A stretch of DNA of 21,078 nt from Patescibacteria group bacterium UBA1400 (GTDB taxonomy: Bacteria; Patescibacteriota; Microgenomatia; UBA1400): contig DBQG01000008.1 in NCBI GenBank assembly GCA_002305125.1, positions 1 through 21,078 of the forward strand. Reading direction: 5' to 3'. A program made the translations under genes and the position numbers. Shown piece by piece: positions 15,366 through 21,078 of this stretch. Every line of letters begins with the position of its first letter. The stretch's first letter is position 1. The notes below the pieces were generated by a model. That model saw only the letters and a list, made by a program, of their open reading frames with translations. It was not told the DNA's origin and made no database searches.

Positions 15366-15474
15366 CTTAGTTTTCCTTCATCCCTTTTTTATTTGTGAAT
15401 AACTTTTTTTGTTTCTTACTTATTTATTACCTCTTATTAACTTGTTTTTTGTAAAAAAAAGCTATTTTTTTAAT

Positions 15475-16710
15475 ATGAGTGAAAGAGAAGGCCCGATTAT
15501 TTTTACCTCCCGGGAAGCAAGGATAAGAGGAGTTGTAAGCCAGTTAAAAGCAGAAGGGGTTGTTCAGCCTGAACTCCGGGATCAGGTGATTGCCCAAGTG
15601 GCTACTCCGTCATTAAGTCAGGAGCCGGAAACTGTCAGGCAGGATGCGGTCAGAAAGTACTGGGAGGTGCTGCCTGGCTTAAGCAGCCTGCCGGTTTTGC
15701 TTCTGGCACCTCATTTTCAGCGGGCCGGCCAGGGAGAACAAGTTGGCCTTTTAAGAAAAAAATTTCCGGAAAGAAGCGTTCCTGAGCTGATCAGCTTAAC
15801 AGAAAACTGGCTGACCGCCCAGCCAGGTTCCAAGCCTCATAAAACCCTAGCTGAAGATGCTCCTGACTGGCCGGTTTACAAACAGATTTCCCTCTTAAGA
15901 AAAAAAGTAGATACACATACTGACAAGATTGCCAGAAAAGCCAGTCAAGGTCAGATTACAGTACTGTTGGCTAAAAAAAGCCGCATGTGGGCTGATGCCA
16001 ACCGCCACCCTTTTTTTCATAAAAAACGGGGCGTGGGAAAAGAGCAAAGGTTTGTCCAAACTCAGGAGTACCCTACCAGCATCAGGGCAAGCTGCCGGTT
16101 TGCCCTGGCCCAACAGGTTAAAAGAACAGTTGGTTTAGATGAGGAAGGTCGGGCTAAATCTCCTTTTTTACAAGTTGTGGTTCATGGAGCCAGGGACAAA
16201 AAGTGCAATGGTATAAGCTGTGATGTAGTGGTGGGCGGTGGTTTTACTAGTATGAATGAGGAAGATCCGGAAAAACAGCTGGCCAGTGAAGCAGTGTTAA
16301 CCTGGTTTAGTGCCAGTCTGGCCCAAAAAATGCACCAGCTGGGCTTAACTGTTGGGGATAAAACCATTCCGGTCTTTATTGACAGAAACCAGGAAGAGGT
16401 TGAGGTGTTTTGGCCAGGTCAAGGCCAGGCGGTGAAAGAGGTAGTAAATCTGCCCCAAACCATCGGCCTTTCAGGCGGAGGTTTGGGTCTTGAATATTTC
16501 AGAACCGGAAATACCTTTACCCAGTCAATTGTGGATGAGGGTGAAATCCCCCAACAACTGCCCCAGCTTGAGTTTCCCGGGTTTGGCCCCAATTTTCATA
16601 CCATTCAGCTGGAGATCTCCAACTCAATCAGAAATGATGAGGAAAAAAGAGAACTTTTAGCACAGGCTTTAAATGAGGTAGTTTTAGAGTTTGGGCAAAG
16701 AGATTTTTAA
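15475..16710 (+). CDS. Unrecognised 411-residue protein, possibly N-formylglutamate-amidohydrolase-like
   Basis: The frame is open from 15409, but the ATG at 15475 is preferred: the extra 22 codons are T-rich spacer just after tRNA-Arg. Residues 1-170 are helical with no motif I know. Residues 174-270 have DANRHPFF, VVVHGARDKK (H237, R240, D241) and SCDVVVGGG (D250). The end has HTIQLEISNSIRNDEEKRELL. A 'HG..D ... DV.+G' pair followed by a late 'QLE+S' helix is reminiscent of the N-formylglutamate amidohydrolase fold, a zinc peptidase-like amidase. The match is faint and may be wrong. The gene looks richer in G+C than its neighbours. No close family is recognised and no operon partner is present. 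Confidence 0.75.
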   Translation: MSEREGPIIFTSREARIRGVVSQLKAEGVVQPELRDQVIAQVATPSLSQEPETVRQDAVRKYWEVLPGLSSLPVLLLAPHFQRAGQGEQVGLLRKKFPERSVPELISLTENWLTAQPGSKPHKTLAEDAPDWPVYKQISLLRKKVDTHTDKIARKASQGQITVLLAKKSRMWADANRHPFFHKKRGVGKEQRFVQTQEYPTSIRASCRFALAQQVKRTVGLDEEGRAKSPFLQVVVHGARDKKCNGISCDVVVGGGFTSMNEEDPEKQLASEAVLTWFSASLAQKMHQLGLTVGDKTIPVFIDRNQEEVEVFWPGQGQAVKEVVNLPQTIGLSGGGLGLEYFRTGNTFTQSIVDEGEIPQQLPQLEFPGFGPNFHTIQLEISNSIRNDEEKRELLAQALNEVVLEFGQRDF

Positions 16711-16725
16711 AATATTTGGCTAAAG

Positions 16726-18279
16726 CTACTTTGCTTTTGAGCTGAGGTTTTTAACCATATAAGTGTGTTCAAGTTTATAACCTAATTTTTCATAATACTG
16801 CCTGGCTCCTATGCCCGAGATAATAGCAATCTTTTTAAAACCTTTTTGCTTGCTTAACTCCTCTGCTCTTTTAATCAATTTTTTACCCAGACCATGATGC
16901 TGTGAGGCTTTTTCATTTGTATTGCCGATAGCTAAAGCCTGGCCATAAGTATGAACCTCTCTTATAAGGCTGGCATTCTGCAGCTCGTTGATAAAATGCT
17001 GTTTGGTTTTGTTAAACCTTAATCTTAACAGGGCATAAAGTCTGTTTCTTTGGTCTTTGTATTGCAAAAAATGCTCTTCTCCCCCACTGGCTTTATAGGT
17101 AATATCTTCTAAGGTAAGATCAGCGCTGTTTTTAAATTTATTTTTTACTTCCCGGCAACGGATACACTGGCACACAGCCCCTTTTTGTTCCAATACCTGT
17201 CTTATATTAGACATCTTGTTGCCGGCAGCAATATTAGCCACCGGAATATCCCTGCCCAGCCTCATAATTCTTACCCAGGGCGGAACCAGTTTTTTAATCT
17301 TAATTAAAAGGCTAACCAGCTGGCTGTCTTTATAAGGCTTGTACTTTTTTTCCATAAGCCAGTCATAAAGCTTAGCCTGGTAAACTACCACACACGGATA
17401 AATTTTGATCATATCAGGCATAAAGTCAGGATTGGAAAAAACCTGTTTAAACATCTCAAGGTCTTGTGTCACATTGCTTCCGGGAAGATTAGGCATCAGG
17501 TGATAACCAACTTTAAAACCGGCTTCTTTTAAGAGTCTGGTGGCTTTTATGGTAGCTTCAACCCCATGTCCTCTTTTAACCAGTTTAAGAACTTTGTTGC
17601 TTAAAGACTGGACACCGATTTCAACCCTGGTGGCACCAAGCATTCTCATATGTTCAATTTCCTGTTCATCAATTAGATCAGGCCTTGTTTCCAGAGTTAT
17701 GCCGATAATTCTTTGCTTAACTGTTTGGTTGATTTTTTGAGCTTGTTCCAGGCTTGAGGAAAGTTTTTGGTTGGCAGCATCAAAGCATCTTTTAACAAAC
17801 TCTGTCTGATAGTCTTTGGGTAAATAAGAAAAACTGCCGCCCATAATAATTAACTCAATTTTGTCAGTGCTGTGTCCTGTTTCTTTAAACTGGGTTAACC
17901 TTCTTTTTACCTGAAAATAAGGATCAAAGTCAGCCATTTGGGCCCGCATGACCGCCGGCTCATCATCAAGATAGCTTTTAGGCATATTAGCTTGAGTGGG
18001 ACAGTAAACACAGTTGCCCGGACAGGGCCAGGGTTTGGTCAAAACAGCCACCGGAACAATACCGGATAGGGAACGTATCTGCTTAAGTTTTAAAACAGTT
18101 TCTAGTTTTTGGGACATGGAAATTTTATCTTCTTTTAAAAGTTTTTTATAAGCTTTTAAAATGGCAGAATTTTTAGGCAGATAGCCGTGCTTTTTAGCCC
18201 ATAACCTCTTTTCCTTTGCCAGAAGGTTTTTGGTAAAATGGGAACTATCCAATAAGTTAAAAACAAGTTGTGTTAGCAT
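16726..18279 (-). CDS. elp3: Elp3-family tRNA U34 carboxymethyl transferase (radical SAM + GNAT)
   Basis: 517 residues with both Elp3 domains. The radical SAM cluster motif is C86-PGN-C90-VY-C93 followed by PTQANMPKSYL. GGSFSYLP and ETRPDL (ITLETRPDLID) lie in the barrel. The zinc-like CQCIRCREVKNK group is next, and the C-terminal acetyltransferase has QHHGLGKKLIKRAEE (acetyl-CoA loop) and ISGIGARQYYEKLGY. Elp3 uses acetyl-CoA and S-adenosylmethionine to place a carboxymethyl group on wobble uridine 34 of tRNA; bacterial and archaeal Elp3 work without the other Elongator subunits. No Shine-Dalgarno precedes the ATG; a TAATAAT string immediately upstream could be a -10, giving a leaderless transcript. 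Divergent from a Trm9-like gene 11 nt away. Confidence 0.95.
   Translation of the reverse strand: MLTQLVFNLLDSSHFTKNLLAKEKRLWAKKHGYLPKNSAILKAYKKLLKEDKISMSQKLETVLKLKQIRSLSGIVPVAVLTKPWPCPGNCVYCPTQANMPKSYLDDEPAVMRAQMADFDPYFQVKRRLTQFKETGHSTDKIELIIMGGSFSYLPKDYQTEFVKRCFDAANQKLSSSLEQAQKINQTVKQRIIGITLETRPDLIDEQEIEHMRMLGATRVEIGVQSLSNKVLKLVKRGHGVEATIKATRLLKEAGFKVGYHLMPNLPGSNVTQDLEMFKQVFSNPDFMPDMIKIYPCVVVYQAKLYDWLMEKKYKPYKDSQLVSLLIKIKKLVPPWVRIMRLGRDIPVANIAAGNKMSNIRQVLEQKGAVCQCIRCREVKNKFKNSADLTLEDITYKASGGEEHFLQYKDQRNRLYALLRLRFNKTKQHFINELQNASLIREVHTYGQALAIGNTNEKASQHHGLGKKLIKRAEELSKQKGFKKIAIISGIGARQYYEKLGYKLEHTYMVKNLSSKAK
18231..18239 (+). promoter_or_regulatory. Candidate extended -10 of the Trm9-like gene
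   Basis: TGG-TAAAAT inside the 5' end of elp3, pointing toward the methyltransferase gene. Expected start is near 18246, about 50 nt before its start codon. No good -35. Confidence 0.35.
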
Positions 18280-18290
18280 ATTATTAAAAG

Positions 18291-19040
18291 GTGAAAAATT
18301 TGAAAAAAAAACAAAAAAAATACATGGGAATCAAGCCAGCCAAAAATCATTATACACAAATTTTTACAAAAGTAAAACAAGATTATAACCGGATTGCGGC
18401 TCATTTTTCCCAAAAAAGAAGCTATTTATGGGAAGAGATAGAGCCTTATCTTGAATATGTAAAAAAAGGTGACAGGATCCTTGATGCCGGTTGCGGCAAT
18501 GGCAGACTGTATCAAGCTTTAGATGAAAAAAGGAATGGCAATTATAAGCTAAACTATCTGGGCATTGATTTCAGCAAAGAGCTTATTAAAATAGCCAGGC
18601 AAAAGTACCCCCAGGCAGAGTTTAAGCAAGCGGACTTAAATAAATCAGAGACATTTAACAATTTAAATAATTTTGATCTTGTTTTCTGTTTGGCTGTTTT
18701 ACACCACTTCCCTACTCCTGAAAGCCAGCTTAAGTTGTTAAAAAACTTAAACAAAACTTTAAAAATAAACGGCAAACTGATTTTAACTGTCTGGAACTTG
18801 TGGCAAAAAAAATACCAACGTCTTCATTTTGACCAACTGATCTGGAAAATTAAAAAAAGAAATATAAAATGGTTAAAAGTTCCTTATAAAATCTCAGACG
18901 GAAGAACCGCAGAGGTTAAAGCAGAAAGATTCTGCTATTGTTTTACAAAAAAGGAACTGGCTGATTTAACCAAAAAAGCAGGTTTTAACATAATAAAACA
19001 AACTCAGGGGAAAAATCTTTGCCTGGCAGCCAAAAAATGA
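18291..19040 (+). CDS. SAM-dependent methyltransferase, Trm9/ALKBH8-like
   Basis: 249 residues from GTG. An in-frame TTG at 18300, with AAAGGTGA 5 nt upstream, is a better-placed start; an ATG at 18324 is the third choice. Class I methyltransferase core: motif I DAGCGNGR (65-72), acidic tip of strand 2 in GIDFS (91-95), and motif IV region LAVLHHFPT (134-142). Two features point to the Trm9 family, which methylates cm5U34 to mcm5U34 in tRNA: the LHHxxT turn followed by LTVWNLWQ, and a late RFCYCFTKKEL that matches the place and shape of the Trm9 RYYHxF...EL segment. Being beside elp3, which makes the cm5U substrate, strongly supports that role. Not proven from sequence alone. Confidence 0.82.
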   Translation: MKNLKKKQKKYMGIKPAKNHYTQIFTKVKQDYNRIAAHFSQKRSYLWEEIEPYLEYVKKGDRILDAGCGNGRLYQALDEKRNGNYKLNYLGIDFSKELIKIARQKYPQAEFKQADLNKSETFNNLNNFDLVFCLAVLHHFPTPESQLKLLKNLNKTLKINGKLILTVWNLWQKKYQRLHFDQLIWKIKKRNIKWLKVPYKISDGRTAEVKAERFCYCFTKKELADLTKKAGFNIIKQTQGKNLCLAAKK

Positions 19041-19046
19041 TAAAAT
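19038..19046 (+). promoter_or_regulatory. Extended -10 promoter of tRNA-His
   Basis: TGA-TAAAAT, in which the TGA is also the stop codon of the methyltransferase gene. Expected start is near 19053, about 24 nt before the tRNA. Confidence 0.5.
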
Positions 19047-19076
19047 AGGACAGGAAGAAAATAAACAAAAACCCAT

Positions 19077-19154
19077 GGTGGATGTAGCTCAGTTGGTTAG
19101 AGCGCCTGTCTGTGGAACAGGAGGTCGGCGGTTCAAATCCGCTCATCCACCCCA
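19077..19154 (+). tRNA. tRNA-His (anticodon GUG), CCA encoded
   Basis: Acceptor GTGGATG/CATCCAC, D stem GCTC/GAGC, anticodon stem CCTGT/ACAGG with loop CTGTGGA (anticodon GTG), T stem GGCGG/CCGCT around TTCAAAT. The tRNA-His hallmark is present: an extra G at 19077 (G-1) facing C73 at 19151. CCA follows at 19152-19154, unlike the other two tRNAs here, which lack an encoded CCA. Confidence 0.97.
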
Positions 19155-19293
19155 AGAAAAAAAGATTTATATATCAACATATATTTTAAATAAATTCTTT
19201 AAATATCGGACCGTTGTTGTTTTTTAATACTGGACTGCTTAAAAGATCTTTTTTTTACTAGTCCTATAATTTTAATAAAAACTTGTTTTTTTC

Positions 19294-19302
19294 TGATATA
19301 AT
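19294..19302 (+). promoter_or_regulatory. Extended -10 promoter of the 89-residue gene
   Basis: TGA-TATAAT, a perfect extended -10. The ATG at 19310 begins 8 nt after it, at the expected transcription start, implying a leaderless mRNA. Confidence 0.6.
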
Positions 19303-19309
19303 ACACTTT

Positions 19310-19579
19310 ATGCAAAAACTAGAAGGACCTCCCCCTGGACAAATGGAGGCAATTGAAAGACAAGGTGGACCATTTGTTTCACCTGATTCAACCTGGTACC
19401 TCTTAGAAACGGAAGAAGCCTTGCTTCTTTTGTTCGACCAATTAAACAGGCGAGTAATTACTGCAGAAGTTTATAATTCAATGGCTGGGCGCGCACTAAC
19501 AGCTGACGAGTTAGTAGTGGCACTAAATCCGGATGGTGTAAGGTATGTTTCAGAAGTTTTAGAATTAAACAAAACATAA
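19310..19579 (+). CDS. Small acidic protein of unknown function
   Basis: 89 residues from ATG 19310. A longer frame from 19283 would translate through the promoter's TATAAT, so the shorter start is chosen. Sequence begins MQKLEGPPPGQMEAIERQGG, then a helical middle (LLETEEALLLLFDQLNRR) and an acidic end. No signal peptide, membrane segment or known motif. Preceded by about 155 nt of AT-rich spacer after tRNA-His that shows only a short AAAAGATCTTTT palindrome. It may be lineage-specific. Codon-like structure and a strong promoter support a real gene. Confidence 0.6.
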   Translation: MQKLEGPPPGQMEAIERQGGPFVSPDSTWYLLETEEALLLLFDQLNRRVITAEVYNSMAGRALTADELVVALNPDGVRYVSEVLELNKT

Positions 19580-19664
19580 CTTTAATTTACAAAAAACCCT
19601 CAGTATTGGTTCTGTTTCAGGGAACTTTAGTTTACCCCATCACTAAAATTTATATAAAAGTTTT

Positions 19665-19997
19665 TTATTGCAAGGGCAGTACTAAGGCAGGAATGCCTGT
19701 CCTTTTTCCTAAAAGAAGGGCTTGTAGGGATTCAGCTCTATTTTTTAAGGTTGTATTATCTGCAAACTCTCTTTGTAGGGCCCCTGAAGTAGCTCGACCG
19801 CAAATACAAAATTCTGGATGTTCTGGAAGCGCAACTACTGGGTGGGTGGGATCATGTTCCGTGGCTAGCATTTCCCCTAAAACAGTTAAAAATGGATCTA
19901 TTTCTTCATCTCCAACATTAACCGGACGATCTAGCATTAAAAAATCAACTACTTGAGCGGTTAATTCTGGATTAGGACCCATTTTATTTTCCAACAT
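19665..19997 (-). CDS. Small acidic protein of unknown function
   Basis: 110 residues (or 105 from the second ATG at 19982, which has GGA upstream). Residues 10-50 (PELTAQVVDFLMLDRP...PFLTVLGEMLATEHD) are helical and acidic. Two Cys form C64-x-C66 (EFCICGRA); no other known motif. Preferred over the plus-strand frame covering the same DNA because it has a natural amino-acid mix and a TATAAT upstream. Function unknown; faces the 89-residue gene tail to tail. Confidence 0.6.
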   Translation of the reverse strand: MLENKMGPNPELTAQVVDFLMLDRPVNVGDEEIDPFLTVLGEMLATEHDPTHPVVALPEHPEFCICGRATSGALQREFADNTTLKNRAESLQALLLGKRTGIPALVLPLQ

Positions 19998-20314
19998 TTA
20001 AGATAAATTAATTATAAGAAAATTAAGAAAAAAGTCAAGAAATAAATGATTAAAATTAACCAAAGTATTAATTATTTTTCTAATTTAAGAGAGCTTAGTT
20101 TTGCGATTGATAACCATATTTCTTGTCCAGCCTATTAAGATATTATGGGTAATGGAAGTTTAGAATTTGTAGGAAGATAGTTTTAATTTAAGCTCAAAAA
20201 CCCTTAAAAGTAATTTTGTTTTAGGAATTTAGTTATTCTAAGAAAAAAGACTATTAAATAGGTATCTTTTTAAATAACTTTTGTGAATATCAAACCTTTT
20301 TTAAAATATTTTAA
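19998..20314. other. AT-rich spacer without a recognised gene
   Basis: 317 nt of AT-rich DNA with stops in all frames. Apart from the ATTATA (20011-20016; TATAAT on the minus strand), which is the likely -10 of the 110-residue gene about 14 nt before its ATG, I see no RNA gene, repeat or terminator with a clear stem and U-run. Confidence 0.6.
20011..20016 (-). promoter_or_regulatory. -10 box of the 110-residue gene
   Basis: A perfect TATAAT on the minus strand. Expected start is about 20004, with a leader of about 7 nt before the ATG at 19997. No TG extension or clear -35. Confidence 0.45.
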
Positions 20315-20617
20315 TTAAATACAAAAAGAGCATAAATAACCTAAAGTAAATGTTTGTGAATTATCAGGTTGAGTTTCTAAATATCCCCAGGCTCTTTGAT
20401 CTGGACCAATAGTTATTTCCATCGCATCATTAAAAGATTGTGAAGGTCTCATTTCCTTCCAAGCTTGTGGATCACCTAAAACCCCAAGAACAGATTGTTC
20501 ATAAGCATTTAACTTACCAGGTCCCCTACTTCTTAGGTTTACAATCATGCCGGGAGCAACCTCGGCACTCCAATTATTACCGTCTTGAAAAAACCTGGGA
20601 AATTCATTATTTGTCAT
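20315..20617 (-). CDS. Small protein of unknown function
   Basis: 100 residues starting MTNNEFPRFFQDGNNWSAEV, with a beta-like middle (EVAPGMIVNLRSRGPGKLNA) and a C-terminal stretch ending LGYLCSFCI with two Cys. No signal peptide or known domain. Amino-acid mix is natural, and the gene stands divergent from the Nudix gene with 60 nt between their start codons, so the two promoters share that gap. No Shine-Dalgarno upstream. Function unknown. Confidence 0.6.
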   Translation of the reverse strand: MTNNEFPRFFQDGNNWSAEVAPGMIVNLRSRGPGKLNAYEQSVLGVLGDPQAWKEMRPSQSFNDAMEITIGPDQRAWGYLETQPDNSQTFTLGYLCSFCI

Positions 20618-20636
20618 AATATTTTTTAAAACGAGA

Positions 20637-20666
20637 TTACTTTTTTTCTTTTGCAGATATTATAAT
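20637..20666 (+). promoter_or_regulatory. Promoter of the Nudix gene
   Basis: -35 TTACTT (20637-20642), 18-nt spacer, -10 TATAAT (20661-20666). Expected start is near 20673, only about 5 nt before the ATG. Confidence 0.5.
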
Positions 20667-20677
20667 ATATTTAACTT

Positions 20678-21078
20678 ATGAACAAAAAATTTTTCATTGA
20701 TACAGATGGCAGAAAACACAAGTTTTGGGAAAAAGATAAACTTTTTTGGCGGGTTTCAGGATATGTAGTTGTTTTAAGTGTTGATAAAAAAATTCTAATG
20801 ATTAAATCCGGCAGGAGTGGTTTATGGGAACTGCCCGGAGGAGGTATAGACGTAGGAGAAACTATTTTTCAGGGAATTGAAAGGGAGGCTTTAGAAGAAA
20901 CTGGTTTTAAAATTCAAATTACCTCTCCCCTTCCCCTTTATATTGGTGAGGATTGGTTTTACTATAAAATGGGAAAAAATAAATTTACCCACTCTTTCCG
21001 TTTAGTTTTTAAAGCCAAAACAAGAGGCAGACAAGATAAAAGTAAAATAGATAAAACCGAGATTAAACAAGTTGCTTT
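20678..21078 (+). CDS. Nudix hydrolase, partial at 3' end
   Basis: 133 codons visible before the window edge, starting MNKKFFIDTDGRK. The Nudix box is complete: GGIDVGETIFQGIEREALEETGF fits G-x5-E-x7-R-E-U-x-E-E-x-G-U, with the metal-binding Glu residues in REALEE. A strand (GYVVVLSVDKKILMIKS) precedes the LWELPGGG turn as usual. It cleaves a nucleoside diphosphate linked to another group; the substrate is not readable. Almost no leader and no ribosome site. Confidence 0.93.
   Translation, partial: MNKKFFIDTDGRKHKFWEKDKLFWRVSGYVVVLSVDKKILMIKSGRSGLWELPGGGIDVGETIFQGIEREALEETGFKIQITSPLPLYIGEDWFYYKMGKNKFTHSFRLVFKAKTRGRQDKSKIDKTEIKQVA

Noticed and set aside
15409..15474. Longer start for the 411-residue protein, adding 22 residues
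   Set aside because: The extra codons come from T-rich spacer after tRNA-Arg with no ribosome site. The hydrophobic look is a by-product of T-richness, though a signal peptide cannot be fully excluded.
19236..19258. AAAAGATCTTTT palindrome followed by T's as a terminator
   Set aside because: The stem has no room for a loop and is all A/T apart from two G/C pairs; too weak to call.
19283..19309. Longer start for the 89-residue protein
   Set aside because: It would make the perfect TGA-TATAAT promoter part of the coding region.
19606..19956. 116-residue plus-strand frame opposite the 110-residue gene
   Set aside because: Rich in Ser/Thr/Lys/Arg with no domain and no promoter or ribosome site; the opposite-strand frame has a more natural composition and a TATAAT upstream.

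Overview
The window looks like part of a small-genome, AT-rich bacterium, most likely a Candidate Phyla Radiation (Patescibacteria, possibly Microgenomates) member. The reasons are: bacterial-type TATAAT promoters; a one-chain bacterial GMP synthetase; an Elp3-type tRNA wobble enzyme and a YqeY-like protein; short or absent mRNA leaders; and mostly unlinked short genes. TGA is used as a normal stop, so the recoded groups (Absconditabacteria/Gracilibacteria) are not favoured. The lineage call is inference from gene content; no search was run.

Layout. (1) 1-2145, minus strand: a COG2236-like phosphoribosyltransferase (cut by the window edge) directly after guaA, forming a purine salvage/GMP unit. 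(2) 2271-2819, plus: a YqeY-like protein and tRNA-Gly(UCC). (3) 2846-12357, minus: a tightly packed seven-gene cassette. It reads, in transcription order, hsdR, an hsdM-hsdS fusion, a HEPN-motif protein, an SF1 (UvrD-like) helicase, a RecB/Cas4-like nuclease with Cys pairs, a second PD-(D/E)XK-like protein, and a small truncated-looking ORF that ends beside the tRNA-Gly 3' end. This is the accessory, defence-like part of the window. (4) 12432-15239, plus: membrane-anchored SNase-like nuclease, flavodoxin-like protein, histidine phosphatase, HD-domain protein. (5) 15293-16710, plus: tRNA-Arg(UCU) and an unrecognised 411-residue protein with faint N-formylglutamate-amidohydrolase-like features. 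(6) 16726-19154: elp3 (minus) divergent from a Trm9-like methyltransferase (plus), then tRNA-His(GUG). (7) 19310-21078: three small unrecognised proteins separated by AT-rich spacers, and the start of a Nudix hydrolase.

How the genes may work together. The cassette joins a type I restriction-modification core (DNA methylation and ATP-dependent cleavage) to a helicase-nuclease pair, a further nuclease fold and a putative HEPN RNase. A reasonable reading is a layered anti-phage system in which the accessory proteins process cut DNA or act as an RNA-cleaving backup. In the housekeeping part, Elp3 and the Trm9-like enzyme are the two successive steps of the mcm5U34 pathway known from eukaryotes, and two U34 tRNAs of the kinds modified there (Gly-UCC, Arg-UCU) also lie in the window. 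Promoters repeatedly show an extended -10 (TGN-TANNNT) with weak or no -35, and several start codons lie at the expected transcription start, suggesting frequent leaderless mRNAs.
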